From: Clostridiales bacterium
Lineage (GTDB): Bacteria > Bacillota_A > Clostridia > Saccharofermentanales > Saccharofermentanaceae
Reading direction: 5' to 3'
Assembly (NCBI GenBank): GCA_017649745.1
Contig: JAGCGE010000034.1
Location: 1 to 27,528, forward strand
Length of the DNA stretch: 27,528 bases
Within the stretch, counting starts at the first letter, position 1; the number at the start of each line of letters is the position of its first letter. The position numbers and the translations under genes are program-made. Shown piece after piece: positions 1-7,872 of the stretch. The notes under the pieces were generated by a model. It was not told the origin of the DNA and did no database searches. It saw nothing but the letters and a program-made list of their open reading frames with translations.

Positions 1-84
1 GTTGATATCATGTATCATTCGATGATGGAGAGAGAGCCTGATGCCGTCGGTGAGTAGTTCTGGCTTGATTCACTTCATGACTGA
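1..84 (+). pseudogene. 5' remnant of a DUF4214 repeat interrupted by two in-frame stops
   Basis: Read in the frame of the downstream 85-1632 ORF, these bases encode a recognisable DUF4214 repeat (YHSMMEREPDAVGE, stop, FWLDSLHD, stop), which continues without a gap into MTRRKALACFINSPEF. The repeat is exactly 40 positions long, like the intact repeat at residues 50-89 of the ORF, and its Trp aligns with the Trp there. The stops are TAG at 55-57 and TGA at 82-84. They fall where the intact repeat has Lys (AAG) and Gly (GGT), so single base changes such as AAG to TAG and GGA to TGA would explain them. The gene therefore starts upstream of the window and has either been truncated by nonsense mutations or carries sequence errors. 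Confidence 0.75.
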
Positions 85-1632
85 ATGACCAGAAGAAAGG
101 CTTTAGCTTGCTTCATCAATTCACCTGAATTTACCGGTATATGTTCAAATTACGGAGTAACGAGAGGCGATCTCCCGCTTACTGAAGCCGTAGATATCTA
201 TACCGAGAAGTCCATGTTTGTAACAGGAGTCTACAGAGCGATCCTCGGAAGAGATCCTGATCCAGAAGGACTTAAGACATGGACAAGATATATCGCTGAT
301 GGTAATTCAGCGTCTGACTTCCTCGTAGGATTCCTCGCAAGTGAGGAGTTTTCGAAAAGGGGATTAAGCGATTACGAATACATGGCCTGCCTTTATAACG
401 CTTGCCTCGGAAGAAGTGGTGGCGAGCAGGAGCTCAACAACTGGGTAAACTTCATGAATGAACATAAGGTGAGCCGTAAGTACATGCTCACTATGGTCAT
501 CTACTCTCAGGAGTTCGCTAACAGATGTGCAGCTAACGGAATCAATGTTGGAAGCGTAACATTTACGGAGAATCGCGATAACAGTATCGGAAGAAATGAC
601 TTCGTAATCACAGCTTTCAACGGCATCCTCGGAAGAGAGCCTAGCATTGATGATCTTAACTACTACACAGGCGAACTTTCAGGAACGATGACAGGTAAGC
701 AGTTCTTCACATCAATGCTCGGAAGCAAGGAATTCACATCAAAGAATCTCTCAAACCGTGATTATGTTATTGCAGTCTATAGCGGTGTATTGGGAAGAGC
801 TCCTTCTGAAAGCGAGATCACAAACGCATCAAAGAGGATCGGTTCAAACGGCAAGAGTGTCTTCCTCGACGACGTATTCGGAAGTGAAGAATTCAAGAAT
901 CATTGTAAGACAGGCTACGTTGCAGCTCTTTTCAGCAACGGTTGGAATACTTCTTCTGCAGGTAAGGTTTACATGCAGGATGGCAACTTCCTTTCAGGTT
1001 GGCAGAGGATTGATGGCGAGCGCTACTATTTCGATCCAACAACAAAGGGAATGGCTACAGGCTGGACATATGTAAACGGTCTTAAGTACTATTTCGGTAA
1101 CGACGGTAAGCTCCGTCAGGATGTAAGAAGCGTTATCGGAAGCCAGGATTCCTACTACCTTACAGTCAACTGTACAACAAATACGATCATGGTCTATGCG
1201 AAAGATGATTCCGGTTCTTATAACGTTCCTGTAGTCGCATTTATCTGTTCGTCTTCAGCAGGCGGTGTTACACCTTCAGGTACATTCACTATCCAGCGTC
1301 TCCAGGCTTGGAGAGAGCTTATGGGACCATGCTGGGGTCAGTACTGTTCAAGGATTACAGGTAACTATCTGTTCCATTCTGTATGGTATTATCAGAACGG
1401 TAACCCTAATACACAGTCTGTTACACAGTACAACAACCTTGGTAAATCAGTATCACACGGATGTATCAGACTTACTGTTGCTGATGCTAAGTGGATCTTC
1501 GATAACTGTAACGGATGTTCCGTAAGGGTATTCTATTCAGGCGAAGCTGCTCCATTCGACAGACCGGTACCACCACCGATCACAAGGATCTACGGCGATT
1601 ACGGTCACGATCCGACGGACGAGTGGCATTAA
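85..1632 (+). CDS. DUF4214 / cell-wall-binding repeat L,D-transpeptidase (YkuD), probably 5'-truncated
   Basis: The longest open stretch encodes 515 residues. Four DUF4214 repeats (about residues 50-89, 104-154, 188-227, 242-280; pattern Y-x-x-x-LGR ... S-x-EF) are followed by choline-binding-type aromatic repeats (about 296-356, GWxxxxGxxYYF). A C-terminal YkuD domain (about 367-497) carries the signature SHGCIRL with His458 and catalytic Cys460. The family makes 3-3 peptidoglycan cross-links or anchors proteins outside the membrane. No signal peptide and no Shine-Dalgarno sequence precede ATG 85, and the DUF4214 reading continues upstream through two stops, so this ATG is probably not the native start. 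The product may be a decayed, non-secreted protein. The transpeptidase domain itself looks intact. A terminator follows. Confidence 0.85.
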   Translation: MTRRKALACFINSPEFTGICSNYGVTRGDLPLTEAVDIYTEKSMFVTGVYRAILGRDPDPEGLKTWTRYIADGNSASDFLVGFLASEEFSKRGLSDYEYMACLYNACLGRSGGEQELNNWVNFMNEHKVSRKYMLTMVIYSQEFANRCAANGINVGSVTFTENRDNSIGRNDFVITAFNGILGREPSIDDLNYYTGELSGTMTGKQFFTSMLGSKEFTSKNLSNRDYVIAVYSGVLGRAPSESEITNASKRIGSNGKSVFLDDVFGSEEFKNHCKTGYVAALFSNGWNTSSAGKVYMQDGNFLSGWQRIDGERYYFDPTTKGMATGWTYVNGLKYYFGNDGKLRQDVRSVIGSQDSYYLTVNCTTNTIMVYAKDDSGSYNVPVVAFICSSSAGGVTPSGTFTIQRLQAWRELMGPCWGQYCSRITGNYLFHSVWYYQNGNPNTQSVTQYNNLGKSVSHGCIRLTVADAKWIFDNCNGCSVRVFYSGEAAPFDRPVPPPITRIYGDYGHDPTDEWH

Positions 1633-1646
1633 TGATCTGAACTGAT

Positions 1647-1685
1647 AAAAGGGCTTTCTCAACACATCTTGAGAAAGTCCTTTTT
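1647..1685 (+). terminator. Intrinsic terminator after the L,D-transpeptidase gene
   Basis: A 14-bp stem (1649-1662 with 1669-1682, one G-U pair) encloses a 6-nt loop and is followed by a T run. It separates the transpeptidase gene from the sugar operon. Confidence 0.85.
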
Positions 1686-1686
1686 G

Positions 1687-1701
1687 TGTGCACAGTGCAC
1701 A
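1687..1701. promoter_or_regulatory. Perfect 7-bp inverted repeat, candidate operator
   Basis: TGTGCAC, one A, then GTGCACA form an exact dyad just downstream of the terminator and about 100 bp before rfbF. Its position upstream of the AT-rich promoter region suggests a transcription factor site. No specific regulator is implied by the sequence. Confidence 0.35.
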
Positions 1702-1743
1702 TAAATTACCACATATTGTGAGGGTAAAGAGTGTAGGCATTTA

Positions 1744-1762
1744 TATAATAATAATATATAAT
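1744..1762 (+). promoter_or_regulatory. Probable -10 region of the CDP-sugar operon promoter
   Basis: Two overlapping perfect TATAAT hexamers lie at 1744-1749 and 1757-1762, inside a very AT-rich tract 40-60 bp before rfbF. No good -35 box sits at 17 bp from either one; TTGTGA at 1716-1721 is the nearest candidate but is too far. The position between the terminator and the operon supports a promoter here. A strong GGAGG (1790-1794) precedes ATG 1803. Confidence 0.5.
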
Positions 1763-1802
1763 GTCTTTGGACTATGCCAAGTACAAAACGGAGGACTGAT
1801 AA

Positions 1803-2582
1803 ATGAAAGTTGTTATTCTGGCAGGCGGATTCGGAACGAGGATCAGCGAGGAAAGTCAGTATAAGCCTAAGCCGATGGTAGAGATCAGCTCTAAGCCTAT
1901 CTTGTGGCACATCATGAAATACTATTCGGCATTCGGATTTAACGAGTTTATTATCTGCTGCGGATATAAGCAGTATGTTATCAAAGAGTGGTTCGCAGAT
2001 TATTATCTTCACAACTCTGATGTAACTTTCGATTTCACAAAAGAGAACAGGATGATCGTTCATAAGAATCATACAGAGCCTTGGAAGGTAACTCTTGTTG
2101 ATACGGGACTTAATACAATGACAGGTGGACGTATCAAGAGGATACAGAAGTATGTCGACAATGAGCCTTTCATGCTCACATACGGAGACGGCGTATGTAA
2201 CGTTGATCTCAATAAACTTCTCGAATTCCATAACCAGAAGGGTAAGATCGCTACTATGACTGCCATCAATGTAGGACAGCAGTTCGGTTGTCTTGATATG
2301 GCAGAGGACGGATCCGTATTGAGATTCCGTGAGAAGAGCGAAGCAGACGGTGCAATCATCAACGGCGGTTACATGGTACTTGAGCCTGAGATATTCAATT
2401 ATATCGAAGGCGATTCCACTGTTTTCGAGAAGGCACCTATAGAGAATCTTGCCAAGGACGGACAGCTTAATGCTTATGTTCATGACGGTTTCTGGAAGTG
2501 CATGGATACTAAACGTGACAAGGAACTCTTGGAATCACTTATCGATTCCGGTAAGGCACCTTGGATGATCTGGGAGGAATAA
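1803..2582 (+). CDS. rfbF: Glucose-1-phosphate cytidylyltransferase
   Basis: The product (259 aa) makes CDP-glucose from glucose-1-phosphate and CTP, the entry step to CDP-3,6-dideoxyhexoses. The N-terminus has the nucleotidyltransferase signature LAGGFGTR (residues 6-13) followed by KPKPMV (21-26). The metal-binding YGDGVCNVD motif lies mid-protein, and the length matches the RfbF/AscA family. A GGAGG 8 nt before ATG 1803 fixes the start. It is first in a nine-gene operon and its stop is 1 bp from rfbG, consistent with pathway order. Family assignment is secure. Confidence 0.96.
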   Translation: MKVVILAGGFGTRISEESQYKPKPMVEISSKPILWHIMKYYSAFGFNEFIICCGYKQYVIKEWFADYYLHNSDVTFDFTKENRMIVHKNHTEPWKVTLVDTGLNTMTGGRIKRIQKYVDNEPFMLTYGDGVCNVDLNKLLEFHNQKGKIATMTAINVGQQFGCLDMAEDGSVLRFREKSEADGAIINGGYMVLEPEIFNYIEGDSTVFEKAPIENLAKDGQLNAYVHDGFWKCMDTKRDKELLESLIDSGKAPWMIWEE

Positions 2583-2583
2583 G

Positions 2584-3657
2584 ATGTTCGATCCGGAATT
2601 TTACAAGGGTAAGAGAGTATTTCTTACGGGTCACACTGGTTTTAAGGGAACATGGATGAGCAGAGTGCTCGTCAACAGCGGAGCGATACTTACGGGTTAT
2701 TCACTCGAAGCTCCGACAGATCCGGATCTTTTCTCGATGGCAGACGTCGAGGGTAAGATGACATCCGTGATCGGTGATATCAGAGATTTCGACAAGCTTT
2801 ATGAAGTTTTTAAGAAGGCGGAGCCTGAGATCGTCATTCACATGGCAGCTCAGCCTATCGTAAGGGATTCTTATAAGGATCCGAAGTACACATACGAGAC
2901 TAACGTAATGGGTACGGTAAACATCATGGAATGTGTAAGACTTACAGACAGCGTTAAGTCTTTCCTGAATGTTACTACAGACAAAGTCTACAAGAACAAT
3001 GAATGGGAATGGGGCTATAGAGAAAATGAGCCTTTGGACGGATTCGACCCATATTCGAATTCCAAGTCCTGCAGTGAGCTCGTTACTCACAGCTACAAGT
3101 CTTCTTTTTTCGCAGACGGCAAGGTTGCTATCTCCACTGCAAGAGCAGGTAATGTTATCGGAGGCGGTGACTTCGCTAACGACAGGATCATTCCTGACTG
3201 CGTAAGAGCTTATCTCTCAGGTAACGACATCGTTGTAAGAAATCCTTATTCCACAAGACCATATCAGCATGTACTTGAGCCTGTAATGGCTTATCTCATG
3301 ATCTGCGAGAAACAGTATAAGGACGGAGCAGTCGCTTCATGGTATAATGTCGGACCTGACGACAGTGACTGCGTAACGACAGGTGATATCGTCAACATGT
3401 TCGTTAACAGCATGGGTGACGTTAAGAGAGTCGATAAGGCTGACAAGGAAGGACCTCACGAAGCTAACTTCCTTAAGCTCGACTGCAGCAAGATAAAGAG
3501 AACTCTCGGTTGGAGAGCTACCTGGGATATAAACGAAGCAGTCGCACGTGTTTGCGAGTGGACGAGAGTTTATAAAGAAGGCGATCTTACTAAGATCCCT
3601 GAGATCATGGATGAGCAGATCAAGGCATTCATGAACGGTGATAAGATAACAAAATAA
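2584..3657 (+). CDS. rfbG: CDP-glucose 4,6-dehydratase
   Basis: This 357-aa extended SDR removes water from CDP-glucose to give CDP-4-keto-6-deoxyglucose. The NAD-binding motif GHTGFKG is at residues 16-22. The active site shows TTDK (131-134) and the Y-x-x-x-K pair Tyr157/Lys161 (YSNSK). An Arg-rich stretch near the middle (NPYSTRPYQHVLEP) fits the CDP-sugar dehydratase group. It lies between rfbF (1 bp gap) and rfbH (20 bp gap), the usual rfbFGH order. Its start is fixed by close coupling to rfbF. Length and motifs are normal for the family. Confidence 0.96.
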   Translation: MFDPEFYKGKRVFLTGHTGFKGTWMSRVLVNSGAILTGYSLEAPTDPDLFSMADVEGKMTSVIGDIRDFDKLYEVFKKAEPEIVIHMAAQPIVRDSYKDPKYTYETNVMGTVNIMECVRLTDSVKSFLNVTTDKVYKNNEWEWGYRENEPLDGFDPYSNSKSCSELVTHSYKSSFFADGKVAISTARAGNVIGGGDFANDRIIPDCVRAYLSGNDIVVRNPYSTRPYQHVLEPVMAYLMICEKQYKDGAVASWYNVGPDDSDCVTTGDIVNMFVNSMGDVKRVDKADKEGPHEANFLKLDCSKIKRTLGWRATWDINEAVARVCEWTRVYKEGDLTKIPEIMDEQIKAFMNGDKITK

Positions 3658-3677
3658 TTTTTTAGGAGCGTACATAT

Positions 3678-5015
3678 ATGTTCGAGAACATGTCAGAAAC
3701 AGAAGCCAGAGAACAGATCTTAGGTATGGTAAAGGATTACTGTGATAAGTATCACAATAATCAGGCACCATTTAAGGAGGGAGACAGGATCCCTTATGCA
3801 AGAAGAGTATACGGACACGAGGAGATGGTAAATCTCGTAGATAGTTCACTCGAGTTCTGGCTTACTGCAGGAAGATATACAGACCAGTTTGAGAAGGCTT
3901 TTGCTGAGTACTTGGGAGTCAGATTCTGCTCACTTGTTAACTCAGGTTCATCAGCTAACCTCAATGCATTTATGGCTCTTACAAGCCCGCTTCTCAAGGA
4001 GAGAAAGATCAACAGAGGTGATGAGGTGATCACTGTTGCAGCAGGATTCCCTACAACAGTTGCTCCTGTTATCCAGTACGGTGCAGTACCTGTATTTGTT
4101 GACGTTACTATCCCACAGTACAACATCGATGTAACTAAGCTCGAGGCAGCACTTTCTCCTAAGACAAAGGCTGTTATGATCGCTCATACACTCGGTAATC
4201 CTTTCGACCTTGGTGCTGTTAAGGAATTCTGTGACAAGCATAACCTCTGGCTCGTAGAAGATAACTGCGATGCTTTGGGTTCCAAGTACACAATCAATGG
4301 TGAGGAGAAGTTCACAGGTACTATCGGTGATATCGGAACATCTTCTTTCTATCCACCACACCACATGACAATGGGTGAAGGTGGTGCCGTTTATACAAAC
4401 AACCCTATCCTTCACAAGGCTATCAGATCTTTCCGTGACTGGGGTCGTGACTGCGTATGTCCTTCCGGTAAGGATAACATCTGCGGACACAGATTCGACA
4501 GACAGTATGGTCAGCTCCCACTCGGTTACGATCACAAGTATGTATACTCACACTTCGGTTATAACCTCAAGGCAACAGATCTTCAGGCTGCAGTAGGATG
4601 CGCTCAGATCGTTAAGTTCCCTTCATTCGTTGAGAGAAGAAGACAAAACTTCGACAGACTCAAGGCAGCTCTTGCAGGACTCGAGGATAAGATCATCCTT
4701 CCTGAGCCATGCGCTAACTCCAAGCCATCATGGTTCGGTTTCCTTATAACATGTAAGGAAGGCGTAGACAGCTTTAAGGTTGTTGATTACGTTGAGAGCC
4801 ACGGTGTTCAGACAAGAAGACTTTTCGCAGGTAACCTTACTAAGCACCCATGCTTTGATGAGATGAGAGAGACAGGCGAAGGTTACAGAATCGTTGGCGA
4901 TCTCACAAACACAGACCGTATTATGAACGATACATTCTGGATCGGTGTTTACCCGGGAATGACAGACGAGATGATCGACTATATGGCTAAGACTATCAGG
5001 GAAGCATTGTCATGA
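3678..5015 (+). CDS. rfbH: CDP-6-deoxy-4-hexulose 3-dehydrase (E1, PMP-dependent, iron-sulfur)
   Basis: The 445-aa protein removes the C3 hydroxyl of CDP-4-keto-6-deoxyglucose with PMP, leading to CDP-4-keto-3,6-dideoxyglucose. It has the aminotransferase fold, but where sugar aminotransferases carry the PLP Lys it shows PPHHMTMGEGG with His228-His229, the hallmark of the E1/RfbH group. Cys259, Cys261 and Cys269 (DCVCPSGKDNIC) and the Cys in EDNCDALGS are candidates for the iron-sulfur cluster. An AGGAG precedes ATG 3678. The stop overlaps the gtrA-like start by 4 bp. The usual partner reductase E3 (DdhD/RfbI) is not in the window, so electrons must come from a protein encoded elsewhere. Confidence 0.96.
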   Translation: MFENMSETEAREQILGMVKDYCDKYHNNQAPFKEGDRIPYARRVYGHEEMVNLVDSSLEFWLTAGRYTDQFEKAFAEYLGVRFCSLVNSGSSANLNAFMALTSPLLKERKINRGDEVITVAAGFPTTVAPVIQYGAVPVFVDVTIPQYNIDVTKLEAALSPKTKAVMIAHTLGNPFDLGAVKEFCDKHNLWLVEDNCDALGSKYTINGEEKFTGTIGDIGTSSFYPPHHMTMGEGGAVYTNNPILHKAIRSFRDWGRDCVCPSGKDNICGHRFDRQYGQLPLGYDHKYVYSHFGYNLKATDLQAAVGCAQIVKFPSFVERRRQNFDRLKAALAGLEDKIILPEPCANSKPSWFGFLITCKEGVDSFKVVDYVESHGVQTRRLFAGNLTKHPCFDEMRETGEGYRIVGDLTNTDRIMNDTFWIGVYPGMTDEMIDYMAKTIREALS

Positions 5016-5593
5016 GCGAAGAGAACGAAGAATTGACAACTGCTGATCTTCAGTCCGAGGAGAAACCGAAAAAGGGACTTGTCGCGCTCATCGTACAGTT
5101 CTTTAAATTCGGTATTGTAGGACTTATCAATACGGGTGTATCATTTGCGGTTAATACACTGTCCCTTATGTTCTTCTATAAGGTTCTCGGTATACCTGAA
5201 GACAATAAGATAAGTTACTGGACTTCATCGATCCTCGCTTTTATCATCAGCGTTTTGAATGCGTATATTCTCAGCAATAAGTTCGTATTTAAGAACAAGG
5301 AAGGCGAAGAGCGAGTCTGGTGGAAAGTCCTTATCAAGACATACATCTCTTATGCCGGAACAGGACTTATCCTTAACAACATTCTTCTTTGGATGTGGAA
5401 TGATGTTATTCATGTCGGACAGTATTTCGGATGGCTCGCAGATATCATCAACAATATGGGAATCTCAATGACAGGAGACAGACTTGTTTCTTACATCGCT
5501 CAGTTCCTTAACATGGCGATCACGATTCCGCTTAACTTTATAATGAATAAGTTCTGGGCTTACAGAGGAAAAAAGAAAGAGGTACAGGAATGA
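5012..5593 (+). CDS. gtrA: GtrA-family membrane protein (candidate polyprenyl-phosphate-sugar flippase)
   Basis: The 193-aa protein has a short charged cytoplasmic N-terminus (residues 1-28, Glu/Lys-rich) and then four hydrophobic segments typical of GtrA. These include FFKFGIVGLINTGVSF near residue 30 and a C-terminal helix ending in NFIMNKFWAYR. GtrA proteins work with GtrB-type transferases to move undecaprenyl-phosphate-linked sugars across the membrane. The 4-bp ATGA overlaps on both sides (with rfbH and the aldolase gene) imply translational coupling. With the GT2 gene at the operon end this gives two parts of a three-component glycosylation system. The flippase role is inferred from family knowledge. 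Confidence 0.9.
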   Translation: MSEENEELTTADLQSEEKPKKGLVALIVQFFKFGIVGLINTGVSFAVNTLSLMFFYKVLGIPEDNKISYWTSSILAFIISVLNAYILSNKFVFKNKEGEERVWWKVLIKTYISYAGTGLILNNILLWMWNDVIHVGQYFGWLADIINNMGISMTGDRLVSYIAQFLNMAITIPLNFIMNKFWAYRGKKKEVQE

Positions 5594-7197
5594 ACAACGT
5601 AAGTTTGCTTGATTGTACATTACGTGACGGAGGCTATCTGAACGACTGGAAGTTCGGAAGAAATACTATCGTCAATATTTTCGAGAGACTTGTTGCTTCC
5701 AAGGTAGATTATATCGAGCTTGGATTCATCAATGAGAATAGAGAGTACGATCCTGACCGATCCATATTCCCGGATGTTAAGTCAATGACTAAGACATACG
5801 GAAATCTTGATGCAGGCGGAGCTAAGAAGGTCGGTATGATCGATTACGGTACGCTTGATATCAGCCGCGTATGCCCACAGTCAGAAAGCTGCATCGATGT
5901 TATCCGCGTTATCTTTAAGAAGCACATTCGAAAAGAAGCTATGGCTTATGTTAAGCAGATCAAGGATCTCGGATATACGGTTTTCGCGCAACTCGTATCT
6001 ATCACAAGCTACGAGGATGATGAACTTTTGGATCTCATCCGTATGGCTAATGAAGTTAAGCCTTATGCCGTATCGATGGTAGATACTTATGGTCTTTGCC
6101 ACAGCGATACGCTCCTTCACTATGCAAATATCCTTAATGACAATCTCGATCCTGAGATCTGCCTCGGATATCACGCACATAACAATTTCCAGCTTGGTTA
6201 TGCTAACTGCATCGAACTTTTGACAGGTCTTAAGACAGAAAGAGATCTTCTCGTTGACGGCACTATCTATGGCATGGGTAAGAGCGCAGGTAACTGCCCT
6301 TTGGAGCTCCTTGCGATGTACCTTAACGACAGGAGAGGCAAGAACTATAACGTATCTCAGATCCTTGAGGCATGCGATTCACAGATCATCAATTTCCAGA
6401 AGGAAACACCTTGGGGTTATTCGATGTTCTACTTCATCGCTGCATCTAATGACTGTCATCCGAACTACGTAAGCTACCTCATGAACAAGAGAACGTTGTC
6501 AGTTATGCAGGTCAACACGATCCTTGAAAGGATCCCTTTTGAAAAGAAGCTTATGTACGATGAGAAGATCATCGAGAAGCTCTATAGTGACTATCAGGAG
6601 ATCGAAGTTGATGACAAGGAAGATCTTGCTAAGCTCAAGGAAGCTATCGCTGATAAAAAGGTTCTCGTTTTGGGCCCTGGTACAAGTGCTACTACTGAGG
6701 AATCCAAGGTTCAGGATTTCATCATCAGCAATGATCCTATCATCATTTCGATCAACTATATCCCTTCTACGATAAAGCCGGATTTCTGCTTTATCACAAA
6801 CAAGAAGAGATTCGTTCAGCTCTCTTCCAACATCGCGAAAAATGCTGATACATTCAAGGTTATTGCAACATCAAACGTAACGAGTTCAACTTATACTTTC
6901 GATTATACGATCAAGTATTCGAACCTTCTCGATTACAATGCTCAGATAATCGACAACTCTTTCTTGATGCTCCTTAAGGTCTTGAAAAGGATCGGTATTG
7001 AGGAAGTATTCGTAGCAGGATTCGATGGTTATGCAACGGATGACAGCCCGAACTACATCAATCCTGATATGGAATATCAGTTCACTTCAGCTGAGGCTGC
7101 AGAGCTCAATCAGTATGTTATCGGTGAACTGAGTAAGCTCTCTTCCGGATTTAAGGTAAACTTCCTTACATCCTCTTACTACAACACGAAGGAGTAA
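5590..7197 (+). CDS. DmpG/HMGL-like aldolase with an extra C-terminal Rossmann-like domain
   Basis: The protein has 535 residues. Residues 1 to about 310 form an HMGL-like TIM barrel related to 4-hydroxy-2-oxovalerate aldolase: LLDCTLRDGGYLNDW with Arg12 and Asp13, and GYHAHNN with metal ligands His195 and His197. Where DmpG has a catalytic His (LRDGMH) this protein has Tyr16. Related family members condense or cleave pyruvate and an aldehyde. The last about 200 residues (from KVLVLGPGTSATTEES) look like a separate Rossmann-type domain resembling DUF115/MptE-like proteins; this link is tentative. Plain DmpG is about 345 aa, so this is a fusion. It is coupled to gtrA (4-bp overlap) and sits 6 bp before the HAD gene. 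A likely role is supplying a 2-oxoacid for the ThDP enzyme downstream, which is inference. Confidence 0.85.
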   Translation: MNNVSLLDCTLRDGGYLNDWKFGRNTIVNIFERLVASKVDYIELGFINENREYDPDRSIFPDVKSMTKTYGNLDAGGAKKVGMIDYGTLDISRVCPQSESCIDVIRVIFKKHIRKEAMAYVKQIKDLGYTVFAQLVSITSYEDDELLDLIRMANEVKPYAVSMVDTYGLCHSDTLLHYANILNDNLDPEICLGYHAHNNFQLGYANCIELLTGLKTERDLLVDGTIYGMGKSAGNCPLELLAMYLNDRRGKNYNVSQILEACDSQIINFQKETPWGYSMFYFIAASNDCHPNYVSYLMNKRTLSVMQVNTILERIPFEKKLMYDEKIIEKLYSDYQEIEVDDKEDLAKLKEAIADKKVLVLGPGTSATTEESKVQDFIISNDPIIISINYIPSTIKPDFCFITNKKRFVQLSSNIAKNADTFKVIATSNVTSSTYTFDYTIKYSNLLDYNAQIIDNSFLMLLKVLKRIGIEEVFVAGFDGYATDDSPNYINPDMEYQFTSAEAAELNQYVIGELSKLSSGFKVNFLTSSYYNTKE

Positions 7198-7203
7198 GCG
7201 AAG

Positions 7204-7857
7204 ATGAGCAAGTATAAGGCAGTTTTATTCGATCTCGACGGAACCATCATGGATACTTCCGAAGGTATCCTCATGTCCATCAGGGAAGCAGCTTCGATGC
7301 TTGGTCTTCCTGAACTTCCACCTGAGGTATTAAGGACATTCATCGGACCTCCGATAGAGTGGTCTTTCGAAGATAAGTACGGCATCCACGGTGATGATCT
7401 TAAGAAGGCAGCATTGACCTTCAGAGACCGTTACAGCAACGTTAATCTTCTTCACGCTAAGCCGTATGACGGTATTTTCGAGCTTTTCGGAAAGCTAAGA
7501 GAGAACGGCATCGGAACGGCGATCGCTACCTACAAGAAGCAGGATTATACTATGAAGCTTCTTGAGAATTTCGGTGTAGATAAGATGGTCGACGTCATCT
7601 ACGGTTCAGACTATGAAGGCAAGCTGAAAAAGTCTGACATCATCGAGCTTTGCATCAAGGATCTTGGTGTATCTAAGGATGAGGTACTTATGGTAGGCGA
7701 TTCAAAGCATGATGCTACCGGTGCTGAAGCCATCGGAGTTGATTTCGCAGGTGTATCTTTCGGATTCGGATTCGAGGTGCAGGACGATATCAACGAGTAT
7801 AAACATGTAATCTATGTCGATAAAGCCATGGATCTTTACGACTTTATCGTTAAGTAA
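7204..7857 (+). CDS. HAD-superfamily phosphatase (Gph/PpaX-like)
   Basis: The 217-aa protein shows the HAD motifs in order: motif I DLDGT with nucleophile Asp10 and Asp12, motif II in AIATYKKQ, the motif III Lys in GKLKKSD, and motif IV GDSKHDATGA. An alpha-helical cap lies between motifs I and II, as in phosphoglycolate-phosphatase-like enzymes. Its substrate cannot be read from sequence. Lying between the aldolase and the ThDP enzyme, it most plausibly dephosphorylates an intermediate of the sugar branch, such as a product made from a phosphorylated aldehyde. GGAG overlapping the upstream stop serves as the ribosome binding site. Confidence 0.9.
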   Translation: MSKYKAVLFDLDGTIMDTSEGILMSIREAASMLGLPELPPEVLRTFIGPPIEWSFEDKYGIHGDDLKKAALTFRDRYSNVNLLHAKPYDGIFELFGKLRENGIGTAIATYKKQDYTMKLLENFGVDKMVDVIYGSDYEGKLKKSDIIELCIKDLGVSKDEVLMVGDSKHDATGAEAIGVDFAGVSFGFGFEVQDDINEYKHVIYVDKAMDLYDFIVK

Positions 7858-7872
7858 AAAGGAGAATACAAA

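Noticed and set aside
1659..2483. 274-aa minus-strand open frame
   Set aside because: It lies wholly over the terminator and the well-supported rfbF gene on the other strand and resembles no protein family.
3951..4535. 194-aa minus-strand open frame
   Set aside because: It is antisense to rfbH, with no motif and no start signal.
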